A stretch of DNA of 6,944 bases from Planctomycetes bacterium UBA1662 (GCA_002320775.1 DCKY01000246.1:1889-8832); one strand, 5' to 3'. Counted from the stretch's first letter, positions 1-6,313 are shown. Notes: generated by a model from the sequence alone, not told the origin. Translations and numbers: made by a program.

Positions 1-348
1 ATTTTCGGGGTGTGCAGCTACGGAGAGTTCCGGTGCCTGGAGGCTGCTACCGGTCAGCGGGTCTGGAAGACCATGGAGGCTACCGGGCAGGGGCGCTGGT
101 GGAATGCCTTTATCACCAGGCATGAAGACCGGTACTTTATTTTCAATGAGCAGGGCGAATTAATCATCGCCAGGCTGTCGAGCAAGGGATACGAGGAGTT
201 GAGCCGCGCCCAGCTGATCGAGGGCACGCGCCGTGTACAGCGCCGTAAGGTCGTCTGGTCCCATCCGGCCTTCGCACAGAAATGTGTTTTTGTGCGCAAC
301 GACGAGGAGATCGTCTGTGTGAGCCTGGCCGGGGCTGCCGGGAAATAG
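1..348 (+). CDS. PQQ-like beta-propeller repeat protein, C-terminal part
   Basis: The reading frame is open from the first base and ends at TAG 346-348, giving 115 visible residues; the true start lies left of the window. Blade-like repeats are visible: a strand ending CLEAATGQRVWKT (the 'ATG-x-VW' turn typical of PQQ_2/BamB-type blades), then FNEQGELIIARLS, then the closing HPAF-x8-V-x-NDEEIVCVSLA, which resembles the usual last blade 'HPAFA..V..R.D.ELLCLDL'. Such proteins are usually exported and work as scaffolds or, when PQQ is bound, as dehydrogenases; many homologues in planctomycetes and verrucomicrobia have no known substrate. No catalytic residues can be judged from this fragment, so no enzyme activity is claimed. 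It converges on sdhB with only 3 bp between the stop codons. Confidence 0.75.
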   Translation: MFGVCSYGEFRCLEAATGQRVWKTMEATGQGRWWNAFITRHEDRYFIFNEQGELIIARLSSKGYEELSRAQLIEGTRRVQRRKVVWSHPAFAQKCVFVRNDEEIVCVSLAGAAGK

Positions 349-351
349 GGG

Positions 352-1155
352 CTATTCCACCTTTGTGGATTCGTGGGCGCCGGCTTCGGCTGCAGGCGGC
401 TTAGCGGCTTTCTTCTTTCCGAAGAGAGCTCGCAGGATTCTCATCACCGGGTCGTAGAAGCGGTCGGCGACCCGTTCCTTGAGCGGGATGATCGCGTTGT
501 CGGTGATCGTGATATGCTCAGGGCAGACGTGGGTGCAGCACTTGGTGATGTTGCAGAAGCCGATGCCGTGCTTATCCTTGAGATCCTCGAGCCTGTCCTC
601 GGTGTCGAGAGGGTGCATGTCGAGCGCTGCGGCATAGACCAGGAACCTCGGGCCGATGAACTCTTCTGTTTTCTGATGGTCCCGCAGCACGTGGCAGACA
701 TCCTGGCAGAGGAAGCACTCGATACATTTGCGGAATTCCTGCACCCGGTCTACATCTTCCTGCGCGACCCTCCAGGTTCCGTCTTCGGCATCCGGGGGCC
801 GCGGTTTGAATTTCTTGATCTTCTTTTTGACCTCGAAGTTCCAGCTCACATCGGTCACCAGGTCCTTTGTTGTTGGGAAGGCCTTGATGGGTTCGACGGT
901 TACCGGCTTGTCGACATCGATGGTGTCCATGCGGGTCATGCACATCAGCTTGGGCATCCCGTTGACTTCAGCGGAACAGGAGCCGCATTTACCTGCCTTG
1001 CAGTTCCAGCGCACGGCGAGGTCATTGGCTGACTCGGCCTGGATCTGGTGGATCGCGTCAAGGACCACCATTCCATCTGTGATCTCGGTTTCGTAATCCC
1101 TGAACTCGCCGCCCTTGGCATCTCCCCGCCAGATTTTGAAGGTCGCGGTGCTCAT
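352..1155 (-). CDS. sdhB: Succinate dehydrogenase iron-sulfur subunit, type F (Sdh1-like)
   Basis: The 267-residue protein carries electrons from the FAD of SdhA to the membrane subunit. The plant-type ferredoxin domain holds the [2Fe-2S] ligands C52, C57, C60 and C72 (CKAGKCGSC). The C-terminal domain has C144-x2-C147-x2-C150-x3-C154 (CIECFLCQDVC) and C201-x5-C207-x3-C211-P. By analogy with E. coli SdhB, C144, C147, C150 and C211 hold [4Fe-4S], and C154, C201 and C207 hold [3Fe-4S]; C206 is an extra cysteine. The string CIECFLCQ-x-VCHV-x-RDH is, from memory, characteristic of mycobacterial Sdh1, unlike the CACCSTSCP form of E. coli. The ATG at 1155-1153 is chosen because a GAGGAG ribosome binding site (complement of 1164-1169) lies 8 bases upstream and the ATG overlaps the sdhA stop (TAATG). 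A longer frame starting at 1272 would run inside sdhA and adds a non-homologous, Arg-rich tail. The last 20 or so residues are Ala/Pro/Lys-rich and probably flexible. Confidence 0.95.
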   Translation of the reverse strand: MSTATFKIWRGDAKGGEFRDYETEITDGMVVLDAIHQIQAESANDLAVRWNCKAGKCGSCSAEVNGMPKLMCMTRMDTIDVDKPVTVEPIKAFPTTKDLVTDVSWNFEVKKKIKKFKPRPPDAEDGTWRVAQEDVDRVQEFRKCIECFLCQDVCHVLRDHQKTEEFIGPRFLVYAAALDMHPLDTEDRLEDLKDKHGIGFCNITKCCTHVCPEHITITDNAIIPLKERVADRFYDPVMRILRALFGKKKAAKPPAAEAGAHESTKVE

Positions 1156-2981
1156 TACCTGTTCTCCTCGATAATCTCCTGGAGTTCCGCGGGAACCTCC
1201 ATGACAGGCTCCCTGGTGATCTCCATTTCCCCGTCGCCGCCTTTGCGGACGACGAGGGAGTTGCCTCCCCAATCCTCACTCTTTTCCGGGTAGTCCTCTC
1301 GGAAGTGGGCTCCGCGGCTTTCTTTGCGCTGGGCGGCGGTCTTGGCGACAGCCTCGCTGACGGTGAGCAGGTTGTGCAGGTCGAGGGCTGTATGCCAGCC
1401 CGGGTTGTATTCACGGTTTCCGGGAGCAACAGCCTGGTCCGCTCTTTGTTTGAGCGCGGCGATCTTCTCTACGGCTTCGTCCATCTCCGCCTGGTTGCGG
1501 ACAATGCCTACGAGTTCCTGCATCGTGTCCTGCAGGTCGTATTGGATCTGGTAGGGGCTCTCGCTCGCGCTGCCAGCGGCTTCCTGGCGTTCGATGGGTT
1601 CCAGCGCCCACTTGATCGTATCGGCAACAGCGGTTTCGTTTACAGTCGCCCCGTCATTTTCTTTCGCGAAAGAGGCCGCGTATTCGCCCGCCCTTTTGCC
1701 GAATACCAGCAGGTCTGAAAGTGAGTTGCCGCCAAGCCGGTTGGCTCCATGCATCCCCCCGGCGCATTCACCGGCTGCGAAGAGTCCCGGAACGGACGAC
1801 ATCTGAGTGTCTCCGTCGACCCGGATGCCGCCCATCGCGTAGTGGGTGGTCGGACCGACCTCCATGGGCTCCTCGGTGATATCCAGGTTGGCGAGCTCTT
1901 TAAACTGGTGGTACATGCTCGGCAGTTTGCGCCGGATATGCTCGGGCGCGTTTTCTATTTTTTCTTTTATCCAGGAGATGTCGAGGAAGACGCCTCCATG
2001 GGGACTGCCTCGGCCTTCCTTCACCTCGCGGACGATGCAGCGGGCCACATGGTCTCGTGTGAGCAGTTCGGGTGGCCTGCGGGCCTCCTTGTCTCCCTGG
2101 GTGTAGATCCAGCCCTCTTCGGGGTTGTCGGCGGTCTGGTTCTTGTAGAGGTCCGGGATGTCCTGGAACATGAAGCGCTCACCCTCACTGTTTCGCAAGA
2201 CGCCGCCCTCGCCGCGCACTCCTTCGGTGACCAGGATTCCGCGAACGCTGGGCGGCCAGACCATGCCGGTGGGGTGAAACTGCAGGTACTCCATGTCGAT
2301 CAGATCTGCGCCGGCGTCGTAGGCCAGGGAATGGCCATCGCCGGTATATTCCCAGCTGTTGCTGGTAATCTTGTAGGCGCGTCCGTAGCCGCCGGTGGCC
2401 AGTACGACGGCCCTGGCGTTGAACAGGCGGAACTTGCCGCGCTCTCGGTCGTAACCAAAAGCTCCCGCGATCCGGTCTCCATCCTTGAGCAGGCGGATAA
2501 TGGTGCATTCCATGTGGACATCGATTCCCTGGTGGATGCCATGGTCCTGGAGAGTACGGATCATCTCGAGGCCGGTTCGGTCGCCGACGTGTGCTAGGCG
2601 AGGGTATTTGTGCCCACCGAAATTTCTCTGCAGGATCTTCTGGTCCTTGGTTCGATCAAAGACCGCTCCCCAGGCTTCGAGCTCGCGGACCCTGTCGGGG
2701 GCCTCCTGCGCGTGGAGTTCAGCCATGCGGTAGTTGTTGACGTATTGTCCGCCCCTCATGGTGTCGGCGAAGTGGGTGCGCCAGTCGTCTCGTCCATCTA
2801 CATTGGAGAGCGCCGCGGCGATGCCGCCCTCGGCCATGACGGTATGGGCCTTGCCGAGAAGGGATTTGCAGACCAGGCCGACGCTGGCTCCACACCCTGA
2901 GGCTTCGATGGATGCTCTGAGGCCAGCGCCGCCGGCCCCAATAACGAGAACGTCGTAATCAAATGTTTTGTAGGAATCCAT
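1155..2981 (-). CDS. sdhA: Succinate dehydrogenase flavoprotein subunit
   Basis: The 608-residue protein oxidises succinate to fumarate at the cytoplasmic face of the membrane. The N-terminal Rossmann motif is GAGGAG at residues 15-20. H46 in KAHTVMAEGG matches the histidine that binds FAD covalently in SdhA/FrdA. Active-site elements are present: HPTG at 236-239, TEGVRGEGG at 252-260, R309 in LLTRDHVAR (the proton-shuttle arginine), H380 in TTHYAMGG and R415 in GANRLGGNS. The stretch RNFGGHKYPRLAHVGDRTG (119-137) and DTMRGG (73-78) closely recall mycobacterial Sdh1 SdhA. The C-terminal helical domain, ending in HFREDYPEKSEDW, is complete. The start ATG overlaps the sdhC stop by one base (TGATG); no good Shine-Dalgarno sequence precedes it, so translation is probably coupled to sdhC. 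In principle it could run as a fumarate reductase, but the type F relatives are menaquinone- or ubiquinone-linked succinate dehydrogenases. Confidence 0.97.
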   Translation of the reverse strand: MDSYKTFDYDVLVIGAGGAGLRASIEASGCGASVGLVCKSLLGKAHTVMAEGGIAAALSNVDGRDDWRTHFADTMRGGQYVNNYRMAELHAQEAPDRVRELEAWGAVFDRTKDQKILQRNFGGHKYPRLAHVGDRTGLEMIRTLQDHGIHQGIDVHMECTIIRLLKDGDRIAGAFGYDRERGKFRLFNARAVVLATGGYGRAYKITSNSWEYTGDGHSLAYDAGADLIDMEYLQFHPTGMVWPPSVRGILVTEGVRGEGGVLRNSEGERFMFQDIPDLYKNQTADNPEEGWIYTQGDKEARRPPELLTRDHVARCIVREVKEGRGSPHGGVFLDISWIKEKIENAPEHIRRKLPSMYHQFKELANLDITEEPMEVGPTTHYAMGGIRVDGDTQMSSVPGLFAAGECAGGMHGANRLGGNSLSDLLVFGKRAGEYAASFAKENDGATVNETAVADTIKWALEPIERQEAAGSASESPYQIQYDLQDTMQELVGIVRNQAEMDEAVEKIAALKQRADQAVAPGNREYNPGWHTALDLHNLLTVSEAVAKTAAQRKESRGAHFREDYPEKSEDWGGNSLVVRKGGDGEMEITREPVMEVPAELQEIIEENR

Positions 2982-3820
2982 CAGAGTATTCTGAAATCGA
3001 GGTGTTCAGCGAGGAAGCGTACGTAGACGTCGGTAAAGCCGACCCAGAAGAGGCTGCACCAGGCCCAGAGCATATGCCGCTTGTTGAGGCCGGAGACGCA
3101 GTTATAGCACTTGTTTCGGATCGGGGCTTTCGAGAAGTGATTCATGAAGCCGCCGATCAGGTGGCGCAGGGAGTGGCAGCCAAGCGTGTAGCCGCTAAGG
3201 AAGAAGACATTGAGAGAGAGAACGATGGTGCCCACCCCGATCCCAAAGGTTGCCTCGCCGGTCTCGTTGGTGAACCACATGGCGCGGTAGGCATCGTAGG
3301 AGAGGAAGAAGAGGAAACAGATCGCGACATAGAGGAAGTAACGGTGGATGTTCTGGATGATCAGAGGCAGGGAGTTCTCTCCGAGATAGCTTTTCCGCGG
3401 CTCGCCTACCGCGCACGATGGCGGATCCGCCCAGAAGGCTTTGTAGTACGCGCCCCGGTAGTAGTAGCAGGTCATTCGGAACCCGGCGGGAGCCCAGAGA
3501 ATCAGGAAGGCTGGAGAGAAGGGCAGGAAGCCTGGCCACCAGGACGGTTGGGGGCCGAAGAGAGCGTGTCCTGACTCAAGGCTTTTGCCTGTGATGCTGT
3601 CCTTGGCGTCCCAGAGGACGGGAGAATAAAAAGGCGAGAGATAGTCAGCGCCGTTGACGTTGCTGAAATAATCCGCTGCCTGGAAGGCCGCCCAGGTTGA
3701 ATAGACAATGAAGCTGGACAATCCGAGGAAGGTCAGCAACGGTGTGACCCACCAATTGTCTTGCCTGGATGTGGACCCGAATCCGCTTCTCGTCGCAGGG
3801 GCCGTGGTGGTGGTGGGCAT
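2981..3820 (-). CDS. sdhC: Succinate dehydrogenase membrane anchor, type F SdhC
   Basis: The 279-residue integral membrane protein anchors SdhAB and carries electrons to quinone. Five hydrophobic helices are visible at about residues 26-46, 99-118, 157-177, 191-212 and 250-268; this equals one large SdhC in place of separate SdhC and SdhD. Family landmarks are YLSPFYSP (about 60-67), the block YYKAFWADPPSCAVGEP (about 125-141), NIHRYFLY, and GYTLGCHSLRHLIGG followed by NHFSK. Cys/His residues that could hold a metal centre are C136, H159, C215, H216, H220, C238, C241 and H249. In Mycobacterium smegmatis Sdh1 the SdhC subunit contains a membrane-embedded Rieske-type [2Fe-2S] cluster; which residues would serve here is inference. 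The ATG at 3820 is preferred because GAGGA (complement of 3825-3829) lies 4 bases upstream; a TTG at 3823 would leave only 1 base. The N-terminal 24 residues are Thr-rich and polar. Confidence 0.92.
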   Translation of the reverse strand: MPTTTTAPATRSGFGSTSRQDNWWVTPLLTFLGLSSFIVYSTWAAFQAADYFSNVNGADYLSPFYSPVLWDAKDSITGKSLESGHALFGPQPSWWPGFLPFSPAFLILWAPAGFRMTCYYYRGAYYKAFWADPPSCAVGEPRKSYLGENSLPLIIQNIHRYFLYVAICFLFFLSYDAYRAMWFTNETGEATFGIGVGTIVLSLNVFFLSGYTLGCHSLRHLIGGFMNHFSKAPIRNKCYNCVSGLNKRHMLWAWCSLFWVGFTDVYVRFLAEHLDFRIL

Positions 3821-3824
3821 CAAA

Positions 3825-3829
3825 TCCTC
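3825..3829 (-). promoter_or_regulatory. Ribosome binding site of sdhC
   Basis: GAGGA on the minus strand stands 4 bases before the ATG at 3820. It decides between that ATG and a TTG three bases further upstream, which would be only 1 base from the site. Confidence 0.6.
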
Positions 3830-3845
3830 GCAGGGTCAAATCACA

Positions 3846-3866
3846 GGGCTGTCTGGTGGGCAGCCC
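3846..3866 (-). promoter_or_regulatory. GC-rich hairpin in the sdhC 5' leader
   Basis: GGGCTG (3846-3851) and CAGCCC (3861-3866) form a perfect 6-bp stem with a 9-base loop, reading the same way on both strands. On the sdh transcript it would sit 25 bases before the ATG and 16 bases before the GAGGA ribosome binding site. There is no U-run after it, so it is not an intrinsic terminator. It could tune translation or mRNA stability; a chance hairpin cannot be excluded. Confidence 0.4.
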
Positions 3867-3975
3867 GATCAGGTTGGGAGTTTCGCTCAACAAAGACGAT
3901 AGTTCAAGCAAGTAGAAACGAAAAACTGGGGAGGCTCGCAAGAGGAGAGGCTGTCTTGAAGAGTCTTCTTTAGCG

Positions 3976-5328
3976 TCATCCGGGTTTCGTGTCGGCGCAG
4001 GCTCCTTCTGCGGGGTTTTTAAGCATCAGCGCGGCAAGCAACAGCAGGGCCGCGGTTGCCGCGCAACCGACAAAGGCGGCATCGTAGGATCCGGTATTCT
4101 TTTCGCTCTGGGCGAAGAGCCAGGGGCCGAGTGCGCTTGCGCTCGTCATGGTCATCATGTTGATGCTGGAGATTTTTCCGAGGTGCTTGCGCCCGAAGAA
4201 GCGGGGCCAGATCACCACCAGGAGGATGGAAAAGAGGCCGCCGGATGTGCCGATGCAGACGATCGTCAGTAAGCGTCCTGTTCCGGATTCCAGGTGCATC
4301 ATCGCGGCGCTGGCGATGATTAGTGCCAGCATCAGTGAGAAGAATAGAAACCTGATCCTGACTCGGCCGATGGCCCAGCCGCCGAGGATGTTGGCGAAGA
4401 TACTGACCGGGGCCATGTAGAGAAACAGCTGGAGGGTTTCGTTCTCGGGGAGATTCGCCTTGCTGCCGATCGAGACGATATGGAAGGTGAGCCCGGTGAG
4501 GGCAAGGCCCCACAGGGCCAGGCTGAGGTTCGGGATCCAGAATGCGCGGGAGGAGAGAGCTTCGCCGAGGGTTGCATTTATTTCATCATGGTCATCTTCT
4601 CCTGTCGCGGGGTCTCTGTCGTGTTTCCGGGAACCGTCCATTCGCAGGCCGCATTCTTCAGGGTTGTCTCTGTAGAAGATCCAGCCGATGACAAGAAGTC
4701 CGATGTTGGCCAGGGCCAGGCATCTCCAGGTTTCGCTCCAGCCGATGTCAACGATCATCCAGTGCAGGAAGCGGGGAGCGCTTGCGAAGGAGGCCGATAC
4801 GAAGATGCCGCTGATTCCAGAGACCAGTCCCCGGTGTTTGTCGAACCATTTCCCCAGCATGGCCCTGGAGATCATAGTGAGGACTCCCTGCCCCCAGAAT
4901 CTCACCAGCAGGAAGCCGCTGGAGAGAACCACAAAGGCTACCTGGCCCCGGGCCGGCTGGCTCGGCGGCACGGAAAATATTTCAGCCGCGCCGCCGATGA
5001 TTTCCCGGACAGATGCGAGGTACCAGAGAGTGAGTACCATGCAGGAACTCGCGACAACGATCATCTTGCGGGCTCCATGGCGATCGTAGAAGATTCCAGC
5101 GAAGGGCAGCAGGAGGGCGCTTGCGATGGTGCCGATCATATAGGTGAGGGCGAGATCGTTACGATCGAGTTCGGTCGCCTGGATCAAATGGTCGGTGAAA
5201 ACACTCACTCCCATTGTCTGGCCGGGGATGCTCATGATGGTGCCAATGGTGGCGACAGCCAGGATGACCCAGCCGTAGAAGAAGGGATAGCTGTCAGGAG
5301 GGGGGAGTAGGCGGCGGGATAACTTCAT
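3976..5328 (-). CDS. Major facilitator superfamily transporter, MCT/OFA-like
   Basis: The 450-residue inner-membrane protein has about twelve hydrophobic helices, at roughly 17-35, 60-80, 88-107, 130-150, 168-185, 203-220, 262-285, 300-320, 325-345, 353-375, 387-406 and 416-437. MFS motif A appears between helices 2 and 3 as GIFYDRHGARK (78-88). WFDKHRGLVSGIS before helix 5, GWSETWRCL before helix 6, and YRDNPEECGLRMDG opening the central loop are typical of the monocarboxylate/oxalate-formate antiporter branch. The central loop (about 220-258) is polar and acidic and ends in TLGEALSSRAFW, again usual for that branch. The loop between helices 3 and 4 (about 107-130, AAEIFSVPPSQPARGQ) is longer than in most relatives. 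A small carboxylate is a likely substrate from the family alone; the sequence does not show which one. The gene precedes sdhCAB on the same strand. The ATG has no clear Shine-Dalgarno sequence, but FFYGWVILAV follows it as in homologues. Confidence 0.88.
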   Translation of the reverse strand: MKLSRRLLPPPDSYPFFYGWVILAVATIGTIMSIPGQTMGVSVFTDHLIQATELDRNDLALTYMIGTIASALLLPFAGIFYDRHGARKMIVVASSCMVLTLWYLASVREIIGGAAEIFSVPPSQPARGQVAFVVLSSGFLLVRFWGQGVLTMISRAMLGKWFDKHRGLVSGISGIFVSASFASAPRFLHWMIVDIGWSETWRCLALANIGLLVIGWIFYRDNPEECGLRMDGSRKHDRDPATGEDDHDEINATLGEALSSRAFWIPNLSLALWGLALTGLTFHIVSIGSKANLPENETLQLFLYMAPVSIFANILGGWAIGRVRIRFLFFSLMLALIIASAAMMHLESGTGRLLTIVCIGTSGGLFSILLVVIWPRFFGRKHLGKISSINMMTMTSASALGPWLFAQSEKNTGSYDAAFVGCAATAALLLLAALMLKNPAEGACADTKPG

Positions 5329-5484
5329 CCGGATCGTGAAGCGACAGCTTGATTTCTTTGAAGTCTTTTTAGTTTAAGAGTTTATGAACGTGTCGCCGCA
5401 GGGGGCTGGATAGTTAGAGCCATAGTAAAGCGTAATCCAGTTAGCAAGGGTCCGAAAAAGTCATATCGGCCTTAAAAGACTTCC

Positions 5485-5496
5485 AGCTAAATAGCT
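5485..5496. repeat. Short palindrome in the divergent region
   Basis: AGCTA-AA-TAGCT is a perfect 12-bp palindrome. A run of six T's follows at about 5502-5507, but the stem is AT-rich and the spacing is poor for a terminator. It may be a small operator half-pair or chance. Confidence 0.3.
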
Positions 5497-5517
5497 AAGC
5501 GTTTTTTGTTCAGGGGG

Positions 5518-5534
5518 CTTTTCTTGTTGAAAAG
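5518..5534. repeat. Inverted repeat upstream of exbB
   Basis: CTTTTC (5518-5523) and GAAAAG (5529-5534) are perfect 6-base arms around TTGTT. It overlaps the best -35-like element (TTGAAA, 5527-5532) and the first copy of the AAAAGTT direct repeat, so it lies where a regulator of exbB could bind. Confidence 0.4.
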
Positions 5535-5567
5535 TTAATGTAGACTAGTAAAAGTTTGGTATGTAGA
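5530..5567 (+). repeat. Imperfect direct repeat upstream of exbB
   Basis: AAAAGTT occurs at 5530-5536 and 5550-5556, exactly 20 bases apart, and each copy is followed by ATGTAGA (5538-5544 and 5561-5567). The composite unit AAAAGTT-x1/x4-ATGTAGA therefore appears twice, about two helical turns apart. This is the kind of spacing expected for a dimeric DNA-binding protein, although no known operator consensus such as a Fur box matches. Confidence 0.45.
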
Positions 5568-5582
5568 ACTTTCGTTCTGCAT
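5561..5582 (+). promoter_or_regulatory. Hairpin-forming inverted repeat in the exbB leader
   Basis: ATGTAGAAC (5561-5569) and GTTCTGCAT (5574-5582) pair over 9 positions with one G-U wobble, around a TTTC tetraloop. It ends 40 bases before the exbB start and 26 bases before the GGAAAG ribosome binding site. No T-run follows, so it is not a terminator. It could be an operator or an mRNA leader hairpin. Confidence 0.45.
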
Positions 5583-5622
5583 AGCCTTAACCGAGTTTGA
5601 AACGAACTGGAAAGTAACCGAA

Positions 5623-6309
5623 ATGTTCTGGGATTACTCCCTGGGTGATTTGCTGGCAAAAGGCGGCTTTATCATGTGGCCGCTGCTGTGCTGTTCCATC
5701 GCCGCTCTGGCGCTGGCGATCGATCGTGGGCTGGCGCATTTCCGGCTGCGGCTGCGTTTTAGGTCGTTCGTGGACAAACTGGAGAAGCTGATTCGGAACG
5801 GTAAACTTTCCGAAGCTTTGAACCTCTGTCGATCGAGCGATAACCCCATCGCGCGAACCGCTGAAGCCTATCTTTCCAATTTACGCTCAGGTGATGAGCT
5901 TCGGTCCACGGTCGTCGAACGTGAGGGTGGACTGGCGTTGGAGGCGGCGGAGAAACGTCTTCGGGGATTGGCGACTATAGCGCAGGTCTCAACCCTCATC
6001 GGTCTTCTCGGGACGGTCATAGGCTTGGTTTCCGCCTTTCACCAGATCGAAGTCAGCGGCGGGCAAGTCCAGCCGGGTGATCTTGCTGAAGGAATCTGGG
6101 CGGCCTTGCTCACCACGGTCTTCGGGCTTTGTGTGGCGATTCCATCTTTCCTGTTGCTGCAGTTCTTTGAGAGCCGCGTGGATCGCATGGCCCGAAGGAT
6201 GAGCTATATTGTCGCCTATCTCGACCAGTGGCTTGGAAAGAAAACGGCCGCCGCGATCCGTAGGCGCAAGGAAAGGCTGGAGGAACCCGTAGGCAGCGGG
6301 GCGGAGTAG
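5623..6309 (+). CDS. exbB: ExbB/TolQ/MotA-family proton channel subunit
   Basis: The 228-residue inner-membrane protein has the family layout: helix 1 at about 15-34, a cytoplasmic domain (about 40-115), and the paired helices 2 (about 120-142) and 3 (about 156-182). Helix 2 has the signature STLIGLLGTVIGLVSAF with T131 matching the channel threonine of E. coli ExbB (T148). Helix 3 reads LAEGIWAALLTTVFGL, with T165 matching T181. The usual form of this segment is GIWEALLTT; here the conserved Glu (E. coli E176) is replaced by A160, while E156 lies one helical turn earlier. The protein would form the pentameric pore around ExbD and convert proton flow into motion. GGAAAG at 5609-5614 stands 8 bases before the ATG. 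exbD follows after 4 bases. TolQ is the alternative name, but the TonB-like gene downstream favours ExbB. Confidence 0.88.
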   Translation: MFWDYSLGDLLAKGGFIMWPLLCCSIAALALAIDRGLAHFRLRLRFRSFVDKLEKLIRNGKLSEALNLCRSSDNPIARTAEAYLSNLRSGDELRSTVVEREGGLALEAAEKRLRGLATIAQVSTLIGLLGTVIGLVSAFHQIEVSGGQVQPGDLAEGIWAALLTTVFGLCVAIPSFLLLQFFESRVDRMARRMSYIVAYLDQWLGKKTAAAIRRRKERLEEPVGSGAE

Positions 6310-6313
6310 TCGC

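Larger units (their letters stand above)
3821..3975 (-). other. Leader between the transporter gene and sdhC
   Basis: This 155-bp gap separates the stop of the transporter (3976) from the sdhC start. It is long enough for a separate sdh promoter, but I could not find a convincing -35/-10 pair; only partial matches occur. No intrinsic terminator follows the transporter gene, so read-through into sdhC is possible. A GC-rich hairpin lies close to the sdhC start and is listed separately. Confidence 0.5.
5329..5622. other. Divergent intergenic control region
   Basis: This 294-bp stretch lies between the transporter (leftward) and exbB (rightward) and must hold both promoters. It is visibly more AT-rich than the genes around it. 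I see no ORF, tRNA or small-RNA signature. The exbB side (5485-5582) is crowded with short repeats, listed separately. Promoter matches are weak: TTGAAA at 5527-5532 with TAAAAG at 5549-5554 (16-base spacer) is the best for exbB, and TTGCTA with TATGGC on the minus strand (around 5420-5450) for the transporter. Neither is strong enough to call as a promoter. Confidence 0.6.

Noticed and set aside
373..1032. Plus-strand open frame opposite sdhB
   Set aside because: Antisense shadow of the iron-sulfur subunit; the conserved cysteine motifs are on the minus strand.
1156..1272. A 39-codon N-terminal extension of sdhB
   Set aside because: It would lie inside sdhA and reads as Arg-rich non-homologous sequence; the ATG at 1155 has a ribosome binding site and begins at the normal SdhB N-terminus.
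1749..2597. Long plus-strand open frame (282 codons) opposite sdhA
   Set aside because: It is the antisense shadow of a fully conserved sdhA region; its translation has no recognisable domain and it lacks a ribosome binding site.
2963..3574. Plus-strand open frame opposite sdhC
   Set aside because: Shadow of sdhC; acidic, low-information translation without family features.
3959..3969. GAAGA-g-TCTTC just after the transporter stop
   Set aside because: The one-base centre cannot form a hairpin and there is no T-run on the minus strand, so it is not a terminator.
2981..3975. A missing sdhD gene next to sdhC
   Set aside because: Type F complexes use a single large SdhC with five helices, which is what is present, and no second small membrane gene is found upstream or downstream.
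4480..5310. Long plus-strand open frame (276 codons) opposite the transporter
   Set aside because: It mirrors the transporter reading frame, is rich in charged residues with no fold pattern, and would lie across a well-supported membrane protein gene.
5400..5460. tRNA-like string (TAGTTAGAGCC ... AAGGGTCCGA)
   Set aside because: It recalls a D-arm and T-loop, but no acceptor stem or anticodon stem can be formed.
5485..5510. Palindrome followed by T's as an intrinsic terminator
   Set aside because: The stem is only 5 bp and AT-rich with a 2-base loop, the T-run is separated from it, and no gene on the plus strand ends upstream.
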